DNA of 64,000 nucleotides from Rhodothalassiaceae bacterium. Its GTDB lineage: Bacteria > Pseudomonadota > Alphaproteobacteria > Sphingomonadales > Rhodothalassiaceae. Below the pieces are notes generated by a model, which saw only the letters and a program-made list of their open reading frames with translations, had not been told where the DNA came from and did no database searches. This document shows positions 43,165 to 53,833 of this stretch, one piece after another. Where the stretch lies: assembly GCA_026004935.1 (NCBI GenBank), contig BPKC01000001.1, positions 1,527,491 to 1,591,490 on the forward strand. The letters run 5' to 3'. Both the position numbers and the translations under genes were made by a program. The first letter of the stretch is position 1. Every line of letters begins with the position of its first letter.

Positions 43165-44244
43165 TCAGGCGGCGGGGGCCGGCTGGGAGACGCCTGCCAG
43201 CCGCTCGATGACGGCATCGGTCACCGCGGCCGTATCCGCCTCTCCCCCCAGGTCCGCCGGCAGCACCCCGTCGCCGAGCGCGCGCGCGACCGCCTCGTCC
43301 ATGATCCGCGCGAGATCGGGCCGCCCAGCGCTCCATTCGAGCATGAGGGCAAGCGAGCCGATCATGCCGAGGGGATTGGCGATGCCGCGCCCGGCGATGT
43401 CGGGGGCCGAGCCGTGGACCGGCTCGTAGAGGCCGGGCGCGCCGTCCTCGCCGAGGGAGGCGGAGGGAATGAGGCCGATGGAGCCGGCCAGCACGCTCGC
43501 CTCATCCGTCAGGATGTCGCCGAAGAGGTTCTCGGTGACGATCACGTCGAAGGCGCGCGGCTCCTTGATGAGCCGCATGGCGGCGGCGTCCACGAGCTGG
43601 ACGTCGAGCGCGACATCCGGGAACTCCGCGGCGAGGATCCGCTCCGTGACGCGCCGCCAAAGCCGGCTGGTCTCCAGCACATTGGCCTTGTCGACGAGGG
43701 TGAGCCGGCTGCGGCGGCCGCGGGCAAGCCGGGCCGCCAGCCGCACCACGCGCGCCACCTCCTCTTCGGTGTAGCGGCAGACGTCATAGGCGCCCCGGCC
43801 ATCCTGGCCCTTTTCGCCGAAATAGAGTCCGCCGGTGAGCTCACGCACGAAGAGAATGTCGACGTCCCGCAAAAGCTCGGCCTTGAGCGGCGCGCGATCG
43901 GCGAGCGCGCGATGGCAGCGGATGGGGCGCAGGTTCGCGAAGACGCCGAGCGCCCGGCGCAGCTGCAGCAGACCGCGCTCGGGTCTCAGGTGGCCGGGCA
44001 GCCCGTCCCACGCCGGCCCGCCCACCGCACCGAGCAGCACGGCGTCCGCCTCGAGCGCGGCCTCGAGCGTGCGGTCGGGCAGGGGCACACCTTCCGTTTC
44101 GATCGCCGCACCGCCGACCAGCTCCTCGCGCCAGGAAAAGCGCCATCCGGATTTCAGCGCGAGCGCGTTGAGCACCCGGCGCGCGGCGGCCATCACCTCA
44201 GGGCCGATGCCGTCACCAGGCAGCGCCAGGATCCGGAAGGTCAT
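43165..44244 (-). CDS. leuB: 3-isopropylmalate dehydrogenase
   Basis: NAD-dependent oxidative decarboxylase of leucine synthesis. The product is 359 aa. It begins MTFRILALPGDGIGPEVMAA and contains the leucine-pathway segment LLQLRRALGVFANLRP, the catalytic Tyr region GGLYFGEKG, the Lys in TLVDKANVLETSRLWR, and metal-binding Asp residues in VTENLFGDILTDEAS. EPVHGSAPDIAGRGIANPLG contributes NAD binding. It is the last gene of the ilvD-leuB operon, 45 nt after ilvE. leuC and leuD are not in the window. Confidence 0.96.
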   Translation of the reverse strand: MTFRILALPGDGIGPEVMAAARRVLNALALKSGWRFSWREELVGGAAIETEGVPLPDRTLEAALEADAVLLGAVGGPAWDGLPGHLRPERGLLQLRRALGVFANLRPIRCHRALADRAPLKAELLRDVDILFVRELTGGLYFGEKGQDGRGAYDVCRYTEEEVARVVRLAARLARGRRSRLTLVDKANVLETSRLWRRVTERILAAEFPDVALDVQLVDAAAMRLIKEPRAFDVIVTENLFGDILTDEASVLAGSIGLIPSASLGEDGAPGLYEPVHGSAPDIAGRGIANPLGMIGSLALMLEWSAGRPDLARIMDEAVARALGDGVLPADLGGEADTAAVTDAVIERLAGVSQPAPAA

Positions 44245-44289
44245 GCTGCGGTCCTCCCTTGCTTGTTCGTGGTTCCCGCGCCGTGCCCG

Positions 44290-45258
44290 TCACTCCGCCT
44301 GGCGCGCGGCCGCCTGCTGGGGCAGCGGCGTGACCTCGGCCTCCAGCGGCTCGAGCCAGCCCCAGCGGTCGGCGGTGCGGCCGTCGAAGAGGCCGAAGAA
44401 GGCGTCCTGGATGCGGCGCGTGATCGGCCGGCTGCCGTCGCCCACCGGGATCCGGTCGACCGAGCGGATCGGCGTCACCTCGGCGGCCGTGCCGGTGAAG
44501 AAGAGCTCGTCGGCGATGTAGAGCATCTCGCGCGGGATGGGCTGCTCGATCACCTCGATCCCCATCTCGCGCGCGAGCGTGATCACGGTGTGCCGGGTGA
44601 TGCCGGCCAGGATGGAGGCGGCGGCCGGCGGCGTGTAGATGCGCCCCTCGCGCACCACGAAGATGTTCTCGCCCGCGCCCTCGCTCACCAGGCCGTCGTG
44701 GGACAGCCCGATGCCTTCCGCAAAGCCGCGGGATTTCGCCTCGAGCGAGATCAGCTGGCTGGAGAGATAGTTGCCGCCCATCTTGAGCCCGGCCGGGACC
44801 GTGCCGGGCGCGACCCGCCGCCAGCTCGACACGCACACGTCGATGCCGTTCTTCAGCCCCTCCTCGCCGAGATAGGCGCCCCAGGGGAAGGCCGCGATCG
44901 CGACGTCGATCCGGCACCCCGCGCCGATGACGCCGATCCCGCCGTAGCCCTTGAAGGCGATGGGCCGCACATAGGCGCTGGTGAGATCATTGACGCGGAT
45001 CACCTCCTTGGCCGCGGCGACGAGGGCCGGCGCGTCATAGGGAATCTCGATCCCGTAGACGCGCGCCGCATGGTACATGCGCCGGATGTGGTCGGTGAGC
45101 CGGAAGACCCGGGGGCCCAGATGCGTCTCGTAGCAGCGGATGCCCTCGAAGACGGAGGAGCCGTAGTGCAGGGCGTGGCTCAGCACATGGACGGTCGCCT
45201 CCTTCCAGGGGACGAGGCGGCCGTTCATCCAGATCCAGTCGGTTTCGGCGATCGGCAT
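44290..45258 (-). CDS. ilvE: Branched-chain amino acid aminotransferase
   Basis: PLP enzyme of fold type IV making valine, leucine and isoleucine from their keto acids. The product is 322 aa. It has WIWMNGRLVPWKEATVHVLS, HALHYGSSVFEGIRCYET and the PLP Lys in NYLSSQLISLEAKSRGFAE, with the usual Lys in the SSQ(L)-x-x-K region. GLVSEGAGENIFVV and EVTPIRSVDRIPVG are the late cofactor-binding motifs. It lies between leuA (23-nt gap) and leuB in the same operon. Length is normal for the class. Confidence 0.95.
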   Translation of the reverse strand: MPIAETDWIWMNGRLVPWKEATVHVLSHALHYGSSVFEGIRCYETHLGPRVFRLTDHIRRMYHAARVYGIEIPYDAPALVAAAKEVIRVNDLTSAYVRPIAFKGYGGIGVIGAGCRIDVAIAAFPWGAYLGEEGLKNGIDVCVSSWRRVAPGTVPAGLKMGGNYLSSQLISLEAKSRGFAEGIGLSHDGLVSEGAGENIFVVREGRIYTPPAAASILAGITRHTVITLAREMGIEVIEQPIPREMLYIADELFFTGTAAEVTPIRSVDRIPVGDGSRPITRRIQDAFFGLFDGRTADRWGWLEPLEAEVTPLPQQAAARQAE

Positions 45259-45281
45259 GGCGACAGGGTCCCTTCACTTGG

Positions 45282-46885
<1,604 letters not shown>

Positions 46886-46889
<4 letters not shown>

Positions 46890-47194
46890 GCGGCTCCCAT
46901 GGCATTCTCACCCACAAATCCCGGACGCGGCGCCCCGGCGAAGACCGGCGCGCCGGGTTCCGCACCCTCGATCGCGCGCACGCACAGCAGGCGGTTGAGC
47001 TGCGCGCGCAGCACCTCCAGCCGCGGCCGCGACCAGGGCTGCGGCTCTACCGCCACGATCAGCCGCTGGCCGCTGTTGCCGGCCGGCATCAGCGTTGCCG
47101 CCTGGATGCGCCAGCCGCGGCGTTCGATCAGCCCCAGCACGCGCAGCACGGCGCCGTGGGAATGATCGATCTCGATCGTCAGCGTCTCGGTCAT
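46886..47194 (-). CDS. ilvM: Acetolactate synthase small subunit, short ACT-domain (IlvM-like) form
   Basis: Regulatory subunit of acetohydroxyacid synthase. The product is only 102 aa with a single ACT domain ([26 protein letters not shown], then [11 protein letters not shown]), closer to enterobacterial IlvM (about 87 aa) than to the usual IlvH/IlvN of about 160 aa. It overlaps both neighbours by 4 nt (ATGA), so it is translated with ilvB and leuA. The short form may alter valine feedback. The call rests on position and the ACT pattern; another ACT-domain role is unlikely. Confidence 0.85.
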
Positions 47195-48918
47195 CGGCCT
47201 TCTCCTTTGAGACCTTCGAGCATCTCGTCGTTGCGCGCGCCGGGCGGGACCAGCGGCCAGACGTTCTCATCCGGGTCGATCTTGACATGCAGCAGCGCCG
47301 GTCCGCGCTGGGCGAGCAGCCAGTCGAGCGCGGCCTCCGCCCTCTCGCGCCGGTCCAGCGTCCGGGCGGCCAGGCCGAAGGCGCGCGCCAGGGCCGCGAA
47401 GTCCGGATTGTCGTCGAGAGAGACCTGGCTGCGCTTGCCGGCGAAGAAGAGGTCCTGCCACTGCCGGACCATGCCGAGCGACTGGTTGTCGATGAGCAGG
47501 ATCTTGAGCGGCAGGCGGTAGCGCACGAGGGTCGCGAGCTCCTGGATGTTCATCATGATAGAGCCGTCGCCGGTGACCGTGACGACGGTGGCGTCCGGCT
47601 CGGCGAAGAGCGCGCCGATCCCGGCGGGGATGCCGAAGCCCATGGTCCCGAGCCCGCCGGAGGTCAGATGCGCCTCCGGGCGCGGCAGACGGCAGTGCTG
47701 GGCCACCCACATCTGGTGCTGGCCGACGTCGCAGGTGATGATGATGTCGTTGCCCCCCTTCTCGGCGAGGCGTTTGAGCAGATGCGGGGCGTAGACGCCC
47801 GTGCCGGGCGCGTCGTAGCGGAAGGCGTGGAGACGCTTCCATTCGGCGACCTGTTCCTGCCAGGGGCCGATGGGCAGCTCCTCGACGTCGAGGGCGTCCA
47901 GCGCCCCGCCGAGATCGCCGAGAACCGCGAGATCCACGCCCTTGATCTTGCCGATCTCGGCCGGGTCCCGGTCGAAATGGATGATCCGGGCCTTCGGCGC
48001 GAATCCGTCGACGCGCCCCGTCGCGCGGTCGTCGAAGCGGGCGCCGAGCGCGATCAGCAGGTCGCATTCCTGCACCGCGAGATTGGCGGCGCGGGTGCCG
48101 TGCATCCCGAGCATGCCGAGAAAGAGCGGATGATCCGGGTCCGGCGCCCCGAGGCCCTTGAGCGTCGCCACCGCCGGGATGCCGCTGCGGCGCATGAAAT
48201 CGCGCAGGGCCGGCACCGCGCGCGCCAGCGCGACGCCCCCGCCGACATAAAGCAGCGGCCGGCGGGCGCGGCGGATCATCTCGCCCGCACGCGCAAGCTC
48301 GGCGGGGTCGGGCGCCGGCGGCCGCTCCGGCAGCGCGACGGGCGGATGCTCGGGAAGCGGGATCGCCGTCTGCGCGACGTCCTTCGGCAGATCGATCAGC
48401 ACGGGGCCCGGGCGGCCGCTCGTCGCGATCCGGAAGGCCTCGGCGACGACGTCGGGCACGTCGGCCGGATCGGTGACGAGATAGCTGTGCTTGACCACCG
48501 GCAGGGTGATCCCGAACATGTCGACTTCCTGGAAGGCGTCGGTGCCGATGAGCGCGAGCGGCACCTGGCCGGTGATCGCCACCACCGGCACGCTGTCCAT
48601 GAAGGCGTTGGCAAGCCCGGTGACGAGATTGGTCGCGCCGGGGCCGGATGTCGCCAGACAGACGCCGACCCGGCCCGCCACCCGCGCATAGCCGTCGGCG
48701 GCCAGCGCCGCGCCCTGCTCGTGGCGGGTGAGCACGTGCTGGAAACGGGCGTCGAGCAGGGCGTCATAGACCGGCATGATCGCGCCGCCCGGGTAGCCGA
48801 AGACGACCTCCACCCCCTGCGCCTCCAGCGCGCGCACGAGCGCATGCGCCGCCGGCCGCACCGGCCGGGGAGGCGGGGGTTCGAGGGGCGCTCCGTCTGC
48901 TGCCGCCGCCGATCGCAT
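47191..48918 (-). CDS. ilvB: Acetolactate synthase large subunit
   Basis: ThDP- and FAD-dependent enzyme making acetolactate and acetohydroxybutyrate, the shared entry step for branched-chain amino acids. The product is 575 aa. It has [19 protein letters not shown], the ThDP-activating Glu in [15 protein letters not shown] and [18 protein letters not shown]. The FAD domain includes [11 protein letters not shown], and the ThDP-Mg motif is [14 protein letters not shown]-x4[14 protein letters not shown]. It lies between ilvC (30-nt gap) and ilvM (4-nt overlap). Pairing with a short ilvM-like subunit makes it resemble the IlvGM type. Confidence 0.95.
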   Translation of the reverse strand: MRSAAAADGAPLEPPPPRPVRPAAHALVRALEAQGVEVVFGYPGGAIMPVYDALLDARFQHVLTRHEQGAALAADGYARVAGRVGVCLATSGPGATNLVTGLANAFMDSVPVVAITGQVPLALIGTDAFQEVDMFGITLPVVKHSYLVTDPADVPDVVAEAFRIATSGRPGPVLIDLPKDVAQTAIPLPEHPPVALPERPPAPDPAELARAGEMIRRARRPLLYVGGGVALARAVPALRDFMRRSGIPAVATLKGLGAPDPDHPLFLGMLGMHGTRAANLAVQECDLLIALGARFDDRATGRVDGFAPKARIIHFDRDPAEIGKIKGVDLAVLGDLGGALDALDVEELPIGPWQEQVAEWKRLHAFRYDAPGTGVYAPHLLKRLAEKGGNDIIITCDVGQHQMWVAQHCRLPRPEAHLTSGGLGTMGFGIPAGIGALFAEPDATVVTVTGDGSIMMNIQELATLVRYRLPLKILLIDNQSLGMVRQWQDLFFAGKRSQVSLDDNPDFAALARAFGLAARTLDRRERAEAALDWLLAQRGPALLHVKIDPDENVWPLVPPGARNDEMLEGLKGEGR

Positions 48919-48948
48919 CGCCTGCCGTTTCCCGCCTTCCGCCGTTGA

Positions 48949-49998
48949 TCAGGCCGCCGCCGGATCCTGCGCGGGCGCCTCCTCGGCGCGCGCCGTCTGC
49001 TCGTTGTGGTCGGCCGAAAGCCAGCCCATGCGCGCGCGCAGTTCGGCACCCACCTTCTCGATCGGATGCGCGAGATCCTTCTCCCACAGCGCGTGGTAGC
49101 GCGGCCGGCCGGCCTGGTTTTCGAGGATCCAGTCGCGCGCGAAGGCGCCGGAGCGGATGTCGTCGAGCACCTCGCGCATGCGCCGCTTCACATGCTCGTC
49201 GATGACCCGGGGGCCCGAGACGAAATCGCCGTATTTCGCGGTCTCGGAGACGAAGTGGAGCATCTTCTTCAGGCCGCCCTCCTGCATGAGATCGACGATG
49301 AGCTTGAGCTCGTGCAGGCATTCGAAATAGGCGACCTCGGGCCGGTATCCCGCTTCCACGAGCGTCTCGAAGCCCTTGATGACGAGTTCGGAGACGCCGC
49401 CGCACAGCACCGCCTGCTCGCCGAAGAGATCGGTCTCGGTCTCCTCGCGGAAGCTCGTCTCGATGACGCCGGCGCGCGTGCCGCCGATGCCCCGGGCATA
49501 GGCGAGCGCCTTCGCGAAGGCCTCGCCGCTCGCATCCTGGTGCACCGCCGCAAGGCACGGCACGCCGCGCCCCTGCTCGTACTCGCGGCGCACGAGGTCG
49601 CCCGGACCCTTCGGGGCGACGAGGATGACGTCGATGTCGCGCGGCGGCACGATGCGCCGATAGAGGATCGTGAACCCGTGGGCAAAAAGCAGCGTGGCAC
49701 CGGGTTTGAGGGCGGGGGCGATGGATTCGGCGAACACCGCCTCCTGCGCCATGTCGGGCACCAGCATGGCGATGAGATCCGCCCCGTCCGCCGCCTCCCG
49801 CGGTTCGGCGACGGTCAGCCCGTCGGCCTTCGCCCGCTGCCAGCTCGCCCCGCCCCGACGCAGGCCGACGACGACATCGAAGCCGGAATCGGCGAGGTTC
49901 AGCGCGTGCGCGCGGCCCTGGCTGCCGTAGCCGATGACGGCTATGCGGGCACCCGCCAGCGGGTTCGCCTTCACGTCCGCGTCGGTGAAGATCTTCAT
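48949..49998 (-). CDS. ilvC: Ketol-acid reductoisomerase
   Basis: NADPH-dependent isomeroreductase of valine/isoleucine synthesis. From ATG 49998, with GAGAGGAG upstream, the product is 349 aa, the class I (short) form. The Rossmann motif is [20 protein letters not shown], and [11 protein letters not shown] forms the phosphate-binding loop with Arg and Ser typical of NADPH use. [14 protein letters not shown], the [12 protein letters not shown] metal site and [18 protein letters not shown] are conserved. The gap to ilvD contains a palindromic repeat unit that also forms the end of ilvD. Confidence 0.96.
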   Translation of the reverse strand: MKIFTDADVKANPLAGARIAVIGYGSQGRAHALNLADSGFDVVVGLRRGGASWQRAKADGLTVAEPREAADGADLIAMLVPDMAQEAVFAESIAPALKPGATLLFAHGFTILYRRIVPPRDIDVILVAPKGPGDLVRREYEQGRGVPCLAAVHQDASGEAFAKALAYARGIGGTRAGVIETSFREETETDLFGEQAVLCGGVSELVIKGFETLVEAGYRPEVAYFECLHELKLIVDLMQEGGLKKMLHFVSETAKYGDFVSGPRVIDEHVKRRMREVLDDIRSGAFARDWILENQAGRPRYHALWEKDLAHPIEKVGAELRARMGWLSADHNEQTARAEEAPAQDPAAA

Positions 49999-50055
49999 GC
50001 GGTCATCTCCTCTCATGCCGTTTCCTGAAGGGCGGTTCGCCTGCATCCCTCTTTT

Positions 50056-50166
50056 CGTCATCCGCCGGCTTGACCGGCGGATCCAGCGGCCGGCGGGAGC
50101 GGTTCCCCGGCCGCCGCCAGCGCCTCGGCGGCCGGCTGGGCCCGCCGATCAGGTCGGCGGGCGACG
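50056..50166. repeat. Single REPIN-like unit overlapping the ilvD 3' end
   Basis: A pair of inverted palindromes. The first, 50056-50087, is CGTCAT-CCGCCGGCTTGACCGGCGG-ATCCAGC. The second, 50135-50166, is GCTGGG-CCCGCCGATCAGGTCGGCGGG-CGACG. They are separated by 47 nt. This is the same unit that is amplified in the six arrays but here as one copy inside an operon. Its CGTCA end supplies the ilvD stop codon (TCA read as TGA). Confidence 0.85.
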
Positions 50167-51932
50167 CCAGGAGGGGGCGGTCCCTCACCGGCGCTGCGGC
50201 CGGCTGCCTCGGAAGCCTCGTCGCCGGACGCGAGGGGGATCGTCACGGCGCCATCGGCCGCGCTCGCGACATCGCGCGCGTATTTCGCGAACACGCCGGT
50301 GAGCGCCCGCCGCGGGGCCGGGGCGGGCGTGCGGGCTGCCAGATCCGCATCGACATCGAGGCGGCGGCGGGCGATGTCGATGGTGATACGGTCACCGTCG
50401 CGCAAGCATGCGAGCGGCCCGCCGGCCGCCGCCTCGGGGGCGACATGGCCGACCATGATCCCGTGGGTTGCGCCCGAGAACCGGCCGTCGGTGACGAGCG
50501 CCACGCTCTCGCCCAGCCCCCGGCCCTGGATGGCGGCGGTGACCGCCAGCATCTCGCGCATGCCGGGCCCGCCCTTCGGCCCCTCGAAGCGGATGACGAC
50601 GACATCGCCGGGTCCGATGCGCCCGTCCTGGACGGCGGCGAAGGCTTCTTCCTCGCTGTCGAAGACCCGTGCGGGACCGGAAAAGGAATCGGCATCGACA
50701 CCGGCGAGCTTCGCCACCGCGCCGTCGGGTGCGAGATCGCCGAAGAGGATGGCGTAGCCGCCGCGGGGCTTGAGCGGGTCGGCGAGCGGGCGGATGACGT
50801 CCTGCTCCCCGGCGGGGCGCAGCGTGGAGCGGGCCGCCTGGAACAGGCTCTCGCCCGTCACCGTCGGCACGTCGGCGAGATGGCCGGCCTCGGCGAGTTC
50901 GGCAATGAGCAGGGGGCTTCCTCCCGCCGCGAAGAAGTCCACCGCCGTGTAGCGGCCGGCGGGCTTGAGATCGGCGATCACGGGGGTTGCGGCGGCGACC
51001 CGGTCGAAATCGGCAAGCTCGAGCCGGACGCCGGCCTCGCGGGCGATGGCGAGCAGGTGGAGCACGAGATTGGTGGAGCCCGCGGTGGCCGCGCCGACGG
51101 CGATCGCATTGAGGAGCGCCTCGCGGGTGAGAAACCGCCGCGCGCTCACGCCTGCGCGCAGCATCCGCATCAGCTCGCGCCCGCAGCGGGCGGCCACGCA
51201 GGGTTTTTCGGGATGGGTGGCCGGCACGTCGTTCGCCCCCATCGGCGACAGGCCCATGGCGGTGAGCGCGAGCGCCATGGTGTTGGCCGTGAACTGGCCG
51301 CCGCAGGCGCCGGCCCCGGGACAGGCCGCACGCTCGATGGCGAGAAGCTCGTCTTCGTCGATGCGGCCTTCGGCGGCCGCGCCCACGGCCTCGAAGACGT
51401 CCTGGATGGTGAGCCGGCGGCCGTTGAGCTCGCCGGGTGCGATCGAGCCGCCGTAGAGGATGATGCCGGGCAGATCGAGGCGCGCGAGCGCCATGGCGGC
51501 GGCCGGGATCGTCTTGTCGCAGCCGACGATCACCGCCACCGCGTCGAGGCAGTGGCCGCTGACGGCCAGCTCGATGGAATCGGCGATGACCTCGCGCGAG
51601 ATCAGCGAGGCGCGCATGCCGGGCGTGCCCATCGCGATGCCGTCGGTCACCGAGATGGTGTTGAAGCGGAAGGGCGTGCCGCCGGCCGAGCGGATCGCAT
51701 CCGCCAGCGGCACGGCCAGCGTGTCGAGATGGATGTTGCAGGGGGTCACATCCGTCCAGCAGGTGACGACGCCCACATAGGGCCGCTGCAACGCCGCATC
51801 GTCCAGCCCCGTCGCCCGCAGCATCGCGCGTGCCGGCGCGCGGCTGCGCACCGCCGCGCTGCGAAGCGCGGTCTGCGATCCGCCGGCCGCGTCTTCTTCA
51901 GGCCTCCCACCTAGGCGTCTGTCCTCCGTCAT
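50058..51932 (-). CDS. ilvD: Dihydroxy-acid dehydratase with repeat-encoded C-terminal tail
   Basis: Fe-S enzyme that dehydrates dihydroxy acids to the 2-oxo acids of valine, isoleucine and leucine. The product is 624 aa from ATG 51932. The cluster Cys motifs [21 protein letters not shown] and [14 protein letters not shown] are present, with the late [20 protein letters not shown] block. The family core ends near [16 protein letters not shown]. About 55 further residues follow, and the last 34 or so are encoded by a palindromic repeat unit, including the stop. It is the first gene of the seven-gene ilv-leu operon and lies behind an attenuator-like leader. Confidence 0.93.
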   Translation of the reverse strand: MTEDRRLGGRPEEDAAGGSQTALRSAAVRSRAPARAMLRATGLDDAALQRPYVGVVTCWTDVTPCNIHLDTLAVPLADAIRSAGGTPFRFNTISVTDGIAMGTPGMRASLISREVIADSIELAVSGHCLDAVAVIVGCDKTIPAAAMALARLDLPGIILYGGSIAPGELNGRRLTIQDVFEAVGAAAEGRIDEDELLAIERAACPGAGACGGQFTANTMALALTAMGLSPMGANDVPATHPEKPCVAARCGRELMRMLRAGVSARRFLTREALLNAIAVGAATAGSTNLVLHLLAIAREAGVRLELADFDRVAAATPVIADLKPAGRYTAVDFFAAGGSPLLIAELAEAGHLADVPTVTGESLFQAARSTLRPAGEQDVIRPLADPLKPRGGYAILFGDLAPDGAVAKLAGVDADSFSGPARVFDSEEEAFAAVQDGRIGPGDVVVIRFEGPKGGPGMREMLAVTAAIQGRGLGESVALVTDGRFSGATHGIMVGHVAPEAAAGGPLACLRDGDRITIDIARRRLDVDADLAARTPAPAPRRALTGVFAKYARDVASAADGAVTIPLASGDEASEAAGRSAGEGPPPPGVARRPDRRAQPAAEALAAAGEPLPPAAGSAGQAGG

Positions 51933-52029
51933 CGTCCGTCCGTTCCTGCCCTGACCAGCCTTGCGTCCCCCTGTTTCTTGACAGCCGAGGCGCCGGATCC
52001 GCTCCTGCGGGGCTTTCGCCACCCCTTCC

Positions 52030-52061
52030 AAAAACGAACCCCCGCGAGGGCTTCGCGGGGG
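52030..52061 (-). terminator. Intrinsic terminator/attenuator before ilvD
   Basis: On the minus strand a perfect 9-bp stem, CCCCCGCGA (52061-52053) with TCGCGGGGG (52047-52039), around a 5-nt loop. It is followed by TTCGTTTTT (52038-52030). It lies between the leader peptide stop and ilvD. The 5' arm can instead pair with the end of the leader-peptide coding region, giving an antiterminator. Confidence 0.75.
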
Positions 52062-52113
52062 CCGGGGTTGCTCGGTGCTGCTCGTCGATCGCGCACTACA
52101 GGCCCCGGCCACC
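52057..52113 (-). promoter_or_regulatory. Predicted antiterminator pairing of the ilvD leader
   Basis: On the minus strand GGTGGCCGGGG (52113-52103), coding the Gly-Gly-Arg-Gly end of the leader peptide, is complementary at 10 of 11 positions to CCCCGGCCCCC (52067-52057). The latter includes five bases of the terminator's 5' arm. A ribosome stalled in the leucine-codon run would leave this pairing free, and one reaching the stop would block it. Confidence 0.6.
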
Positions 52114-52263
52114 TCCAATCAGAAGCAGCCCCAGAAGCGTTACCAGCAGCAGCGTCCATGCCGCCGGGATCTCGAGGGAAAGCACGGCTGCGCGCGGGCT
52201 CGCCCGCCCGTGGGGACGGCGCGGGCGTCCGCTCTCATCGATATGCTGCGTTGCACACATCAT
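52096..52263 (-). CDS. Leucine-rich leader peptide of the ilv-leu operon
   Basis: A short reading frame on the minus strand ends in [20 protein letters not shown] and then GGGRGL-stop. The run [12 protein letters not shown] has eight Leu, one Val and one Ile in twelve residues. This is the composition expected of an attenuation leader peptide sensing the operon's own products. The start is uncertain: an ATG at 52263 is almost at the predicted transcription start (a leaderless 55-aa form), and a GTG at 52185 would give a typical 29-aa peptide but has no clear ribosome-binding site. The stop (52096-52098) is followed by the terminator hairpin and then ilvD. Confidence 0.7.
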   Translation of the reverse strand: MMCATQHIDESGRPRRPHGRASPRAAVLSLEIPAAWTLLLVTLLGLLLIGGGRGL

Positions 52264-52270
52264 GGCGCCC

Positions 52271-52298
52271 AATTTACGCAAGTTTCCTTCCCTGTCAA
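52271..52298 (-). promoter_or_regulatory. Strong candidate promoter of the ilvD-leuB operon
   Basis: On the minus strand consensus TTGACA (52298-52293), 16-nt spacer, TAAATT (52276-52271). It is the best sigma70-type promoter in the window and lies in one of its most AT-rich patches. Predicted start near 52264, about 330 nt before ilvD. Confidence 0.65.
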
Positions 52299-52407
52299 CA
52301 CCAAAATCGCAAAAAGATTACGGCGCGCCGACAGGATCCTTCGCACGGCCTGCCGGGGTCCGTCCCCTCCCGGGACACAGGGCGGCTTGGCCGGCAAATC
52401 CTTTTCC

Positions 52408-53790
52408 TCATCAGTCATCGATCATCAGTCATCGGTCATCAGTCATCGGTCATCAGTCATCGGTCAGCGGTGATCGGTTTGATGCTCGTGCAGAACGCAC
52501 GGCGGGTGACGCCCCTCCCTCTGCGTCGTTCGCCGACTTGATCGGCGAACCCAGCCGCCATGCGTGACGTCTTCAACGCTTGGGGTCGCTCGGCTTCCCG
52601 CTGGACCCGCCGGTCAAGCCGGCGGGTGACGAAAACATGGCACCGGCGGGTTACGCTCGCCATCCCGCTCACTGATGACTGACGACGAAGACCGATCACT
52701 GAATCGTCGTTCGCCGACTTGATCGGCGAACCCAGCCGCCATGCGTGGCGCCTCCGACGTCTGTGGCTGCTCGGCTTCCCGCTGGATCCGCCGGTCAAGC
52801 CGGCGGGTGACGAAAACATGGCACCGGCGGGTGACGCTCGCCATCCCGCTCACTGATGACTGACGACTGAAGACCGATCACTGAATCGTCGTTCGCCGAC
52901 TTGATCGGCGAACCCAGCCGCCATGCGTGGCGCCTCCGACGTCTGTGGCTGCTCGGCTTCCCGCTGGACCCGCCGGTCAAGCCGGCGGGTGACGAAAACA
53001 TGGCACCGGCGGGTGACGCTCGCCATCCCGCTCACTGATGACTGACGACGAAGACCGATCACTGAATCGTCGTTCGCCGACTTGATCGGCGAACCCAGCC
53101 GCCATGCGTGGCGCCTCCGACGTCTGTGGCTGCTCGGCTTCCCGCTGGATCCGCCGGTCAAGCCGGCGGGTGACGAAAAAATGGCATCGGCGGATGACGC
53201 TCGCCATCCCGCTCACTGATGACTGACGACTGAAGACCGATCACTGAATCGTCGTTCGCCGGCTCGACCGGCGAACCCGGCTGGCAGGGGGGGGCAACCC
53301 CGGCGGCAATGATTGGCCTCGCCGCCGGCTGGACCCGCCGGTCAAGCCGGCGGGTGACGAGGGAATATTGCGCCAGCGGGTGACGCTCGCCATCCCGGTC
53401 ACTGATGACTGACGACTGGCGACCGATCACTGAATCGTCGTTCGCCGACTTGATCGGCGAACCCAGCCGCCATGCGTGACGTCTTCAACGCTTGGGGTCG
53501 CTCGGCTTCCCGCTGGACCCGCCGGTCAAGCCGGCGGATGACGAAAAATGGCACCGGCGGATGACGCTCGCCATCCCGCTCACTGATGACTGACGACTGA
53601 AGACCGATCAATGAATCGTCGTTCGCCGACTTGATCGGCGAACCCAGCCGCCATGCGTGGCGCCTCCGACGTCTGTGGCTGCTCGGCTTCCCGCTGGATC
53701 CGCCGGTCAAGCCGGCGGATGACGACAGGAAACCGCGGGCGGATGACGAGGGGAGACGGTGCCGGCGGATGGCGAGAAAAGAGCGTACCG
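52408..53790. repeat. Palindromic repeat array D (about 182-bp unit) with 14-bp microrepeats
   Basis: Between ilvD and cfa (both leftward). 52408-52463 holds four copies of a 14-bp unit TCATCAGTCATCGG. From 52524 the palindrome CGTCGTTCGCCGACTTGATC (core stem TTCGCCGACTTGATCGGCGAA) recurs at 52524, 52705, 52887, 53068, 53250, 53436 and 53617, a period of 181-186 bp. Each is followed by the inverted CCGCCGGTCAAGCCGGCGG palindrome and an ACTGATGACTGACGAC motif. The copy at 53250 has a different stem (GGCTCGACC) and spacer, so it was replaced or is older. Confidence 0.9.
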
Positions 53791-53833
53791 GCGGATGATG
53801 GCGGGACAGGGTGCCGGCAGGGGGACGTGGCAT

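Noticed and set aside
52096-52281. Ordinary small membrane protein
   Set aside because: Although it looks like one hydrophobic helix, its position between a strong promoter and a terminator directly before the ilv-leu operon and its Leu/Val/Ile codon run fit a leader peptide better.
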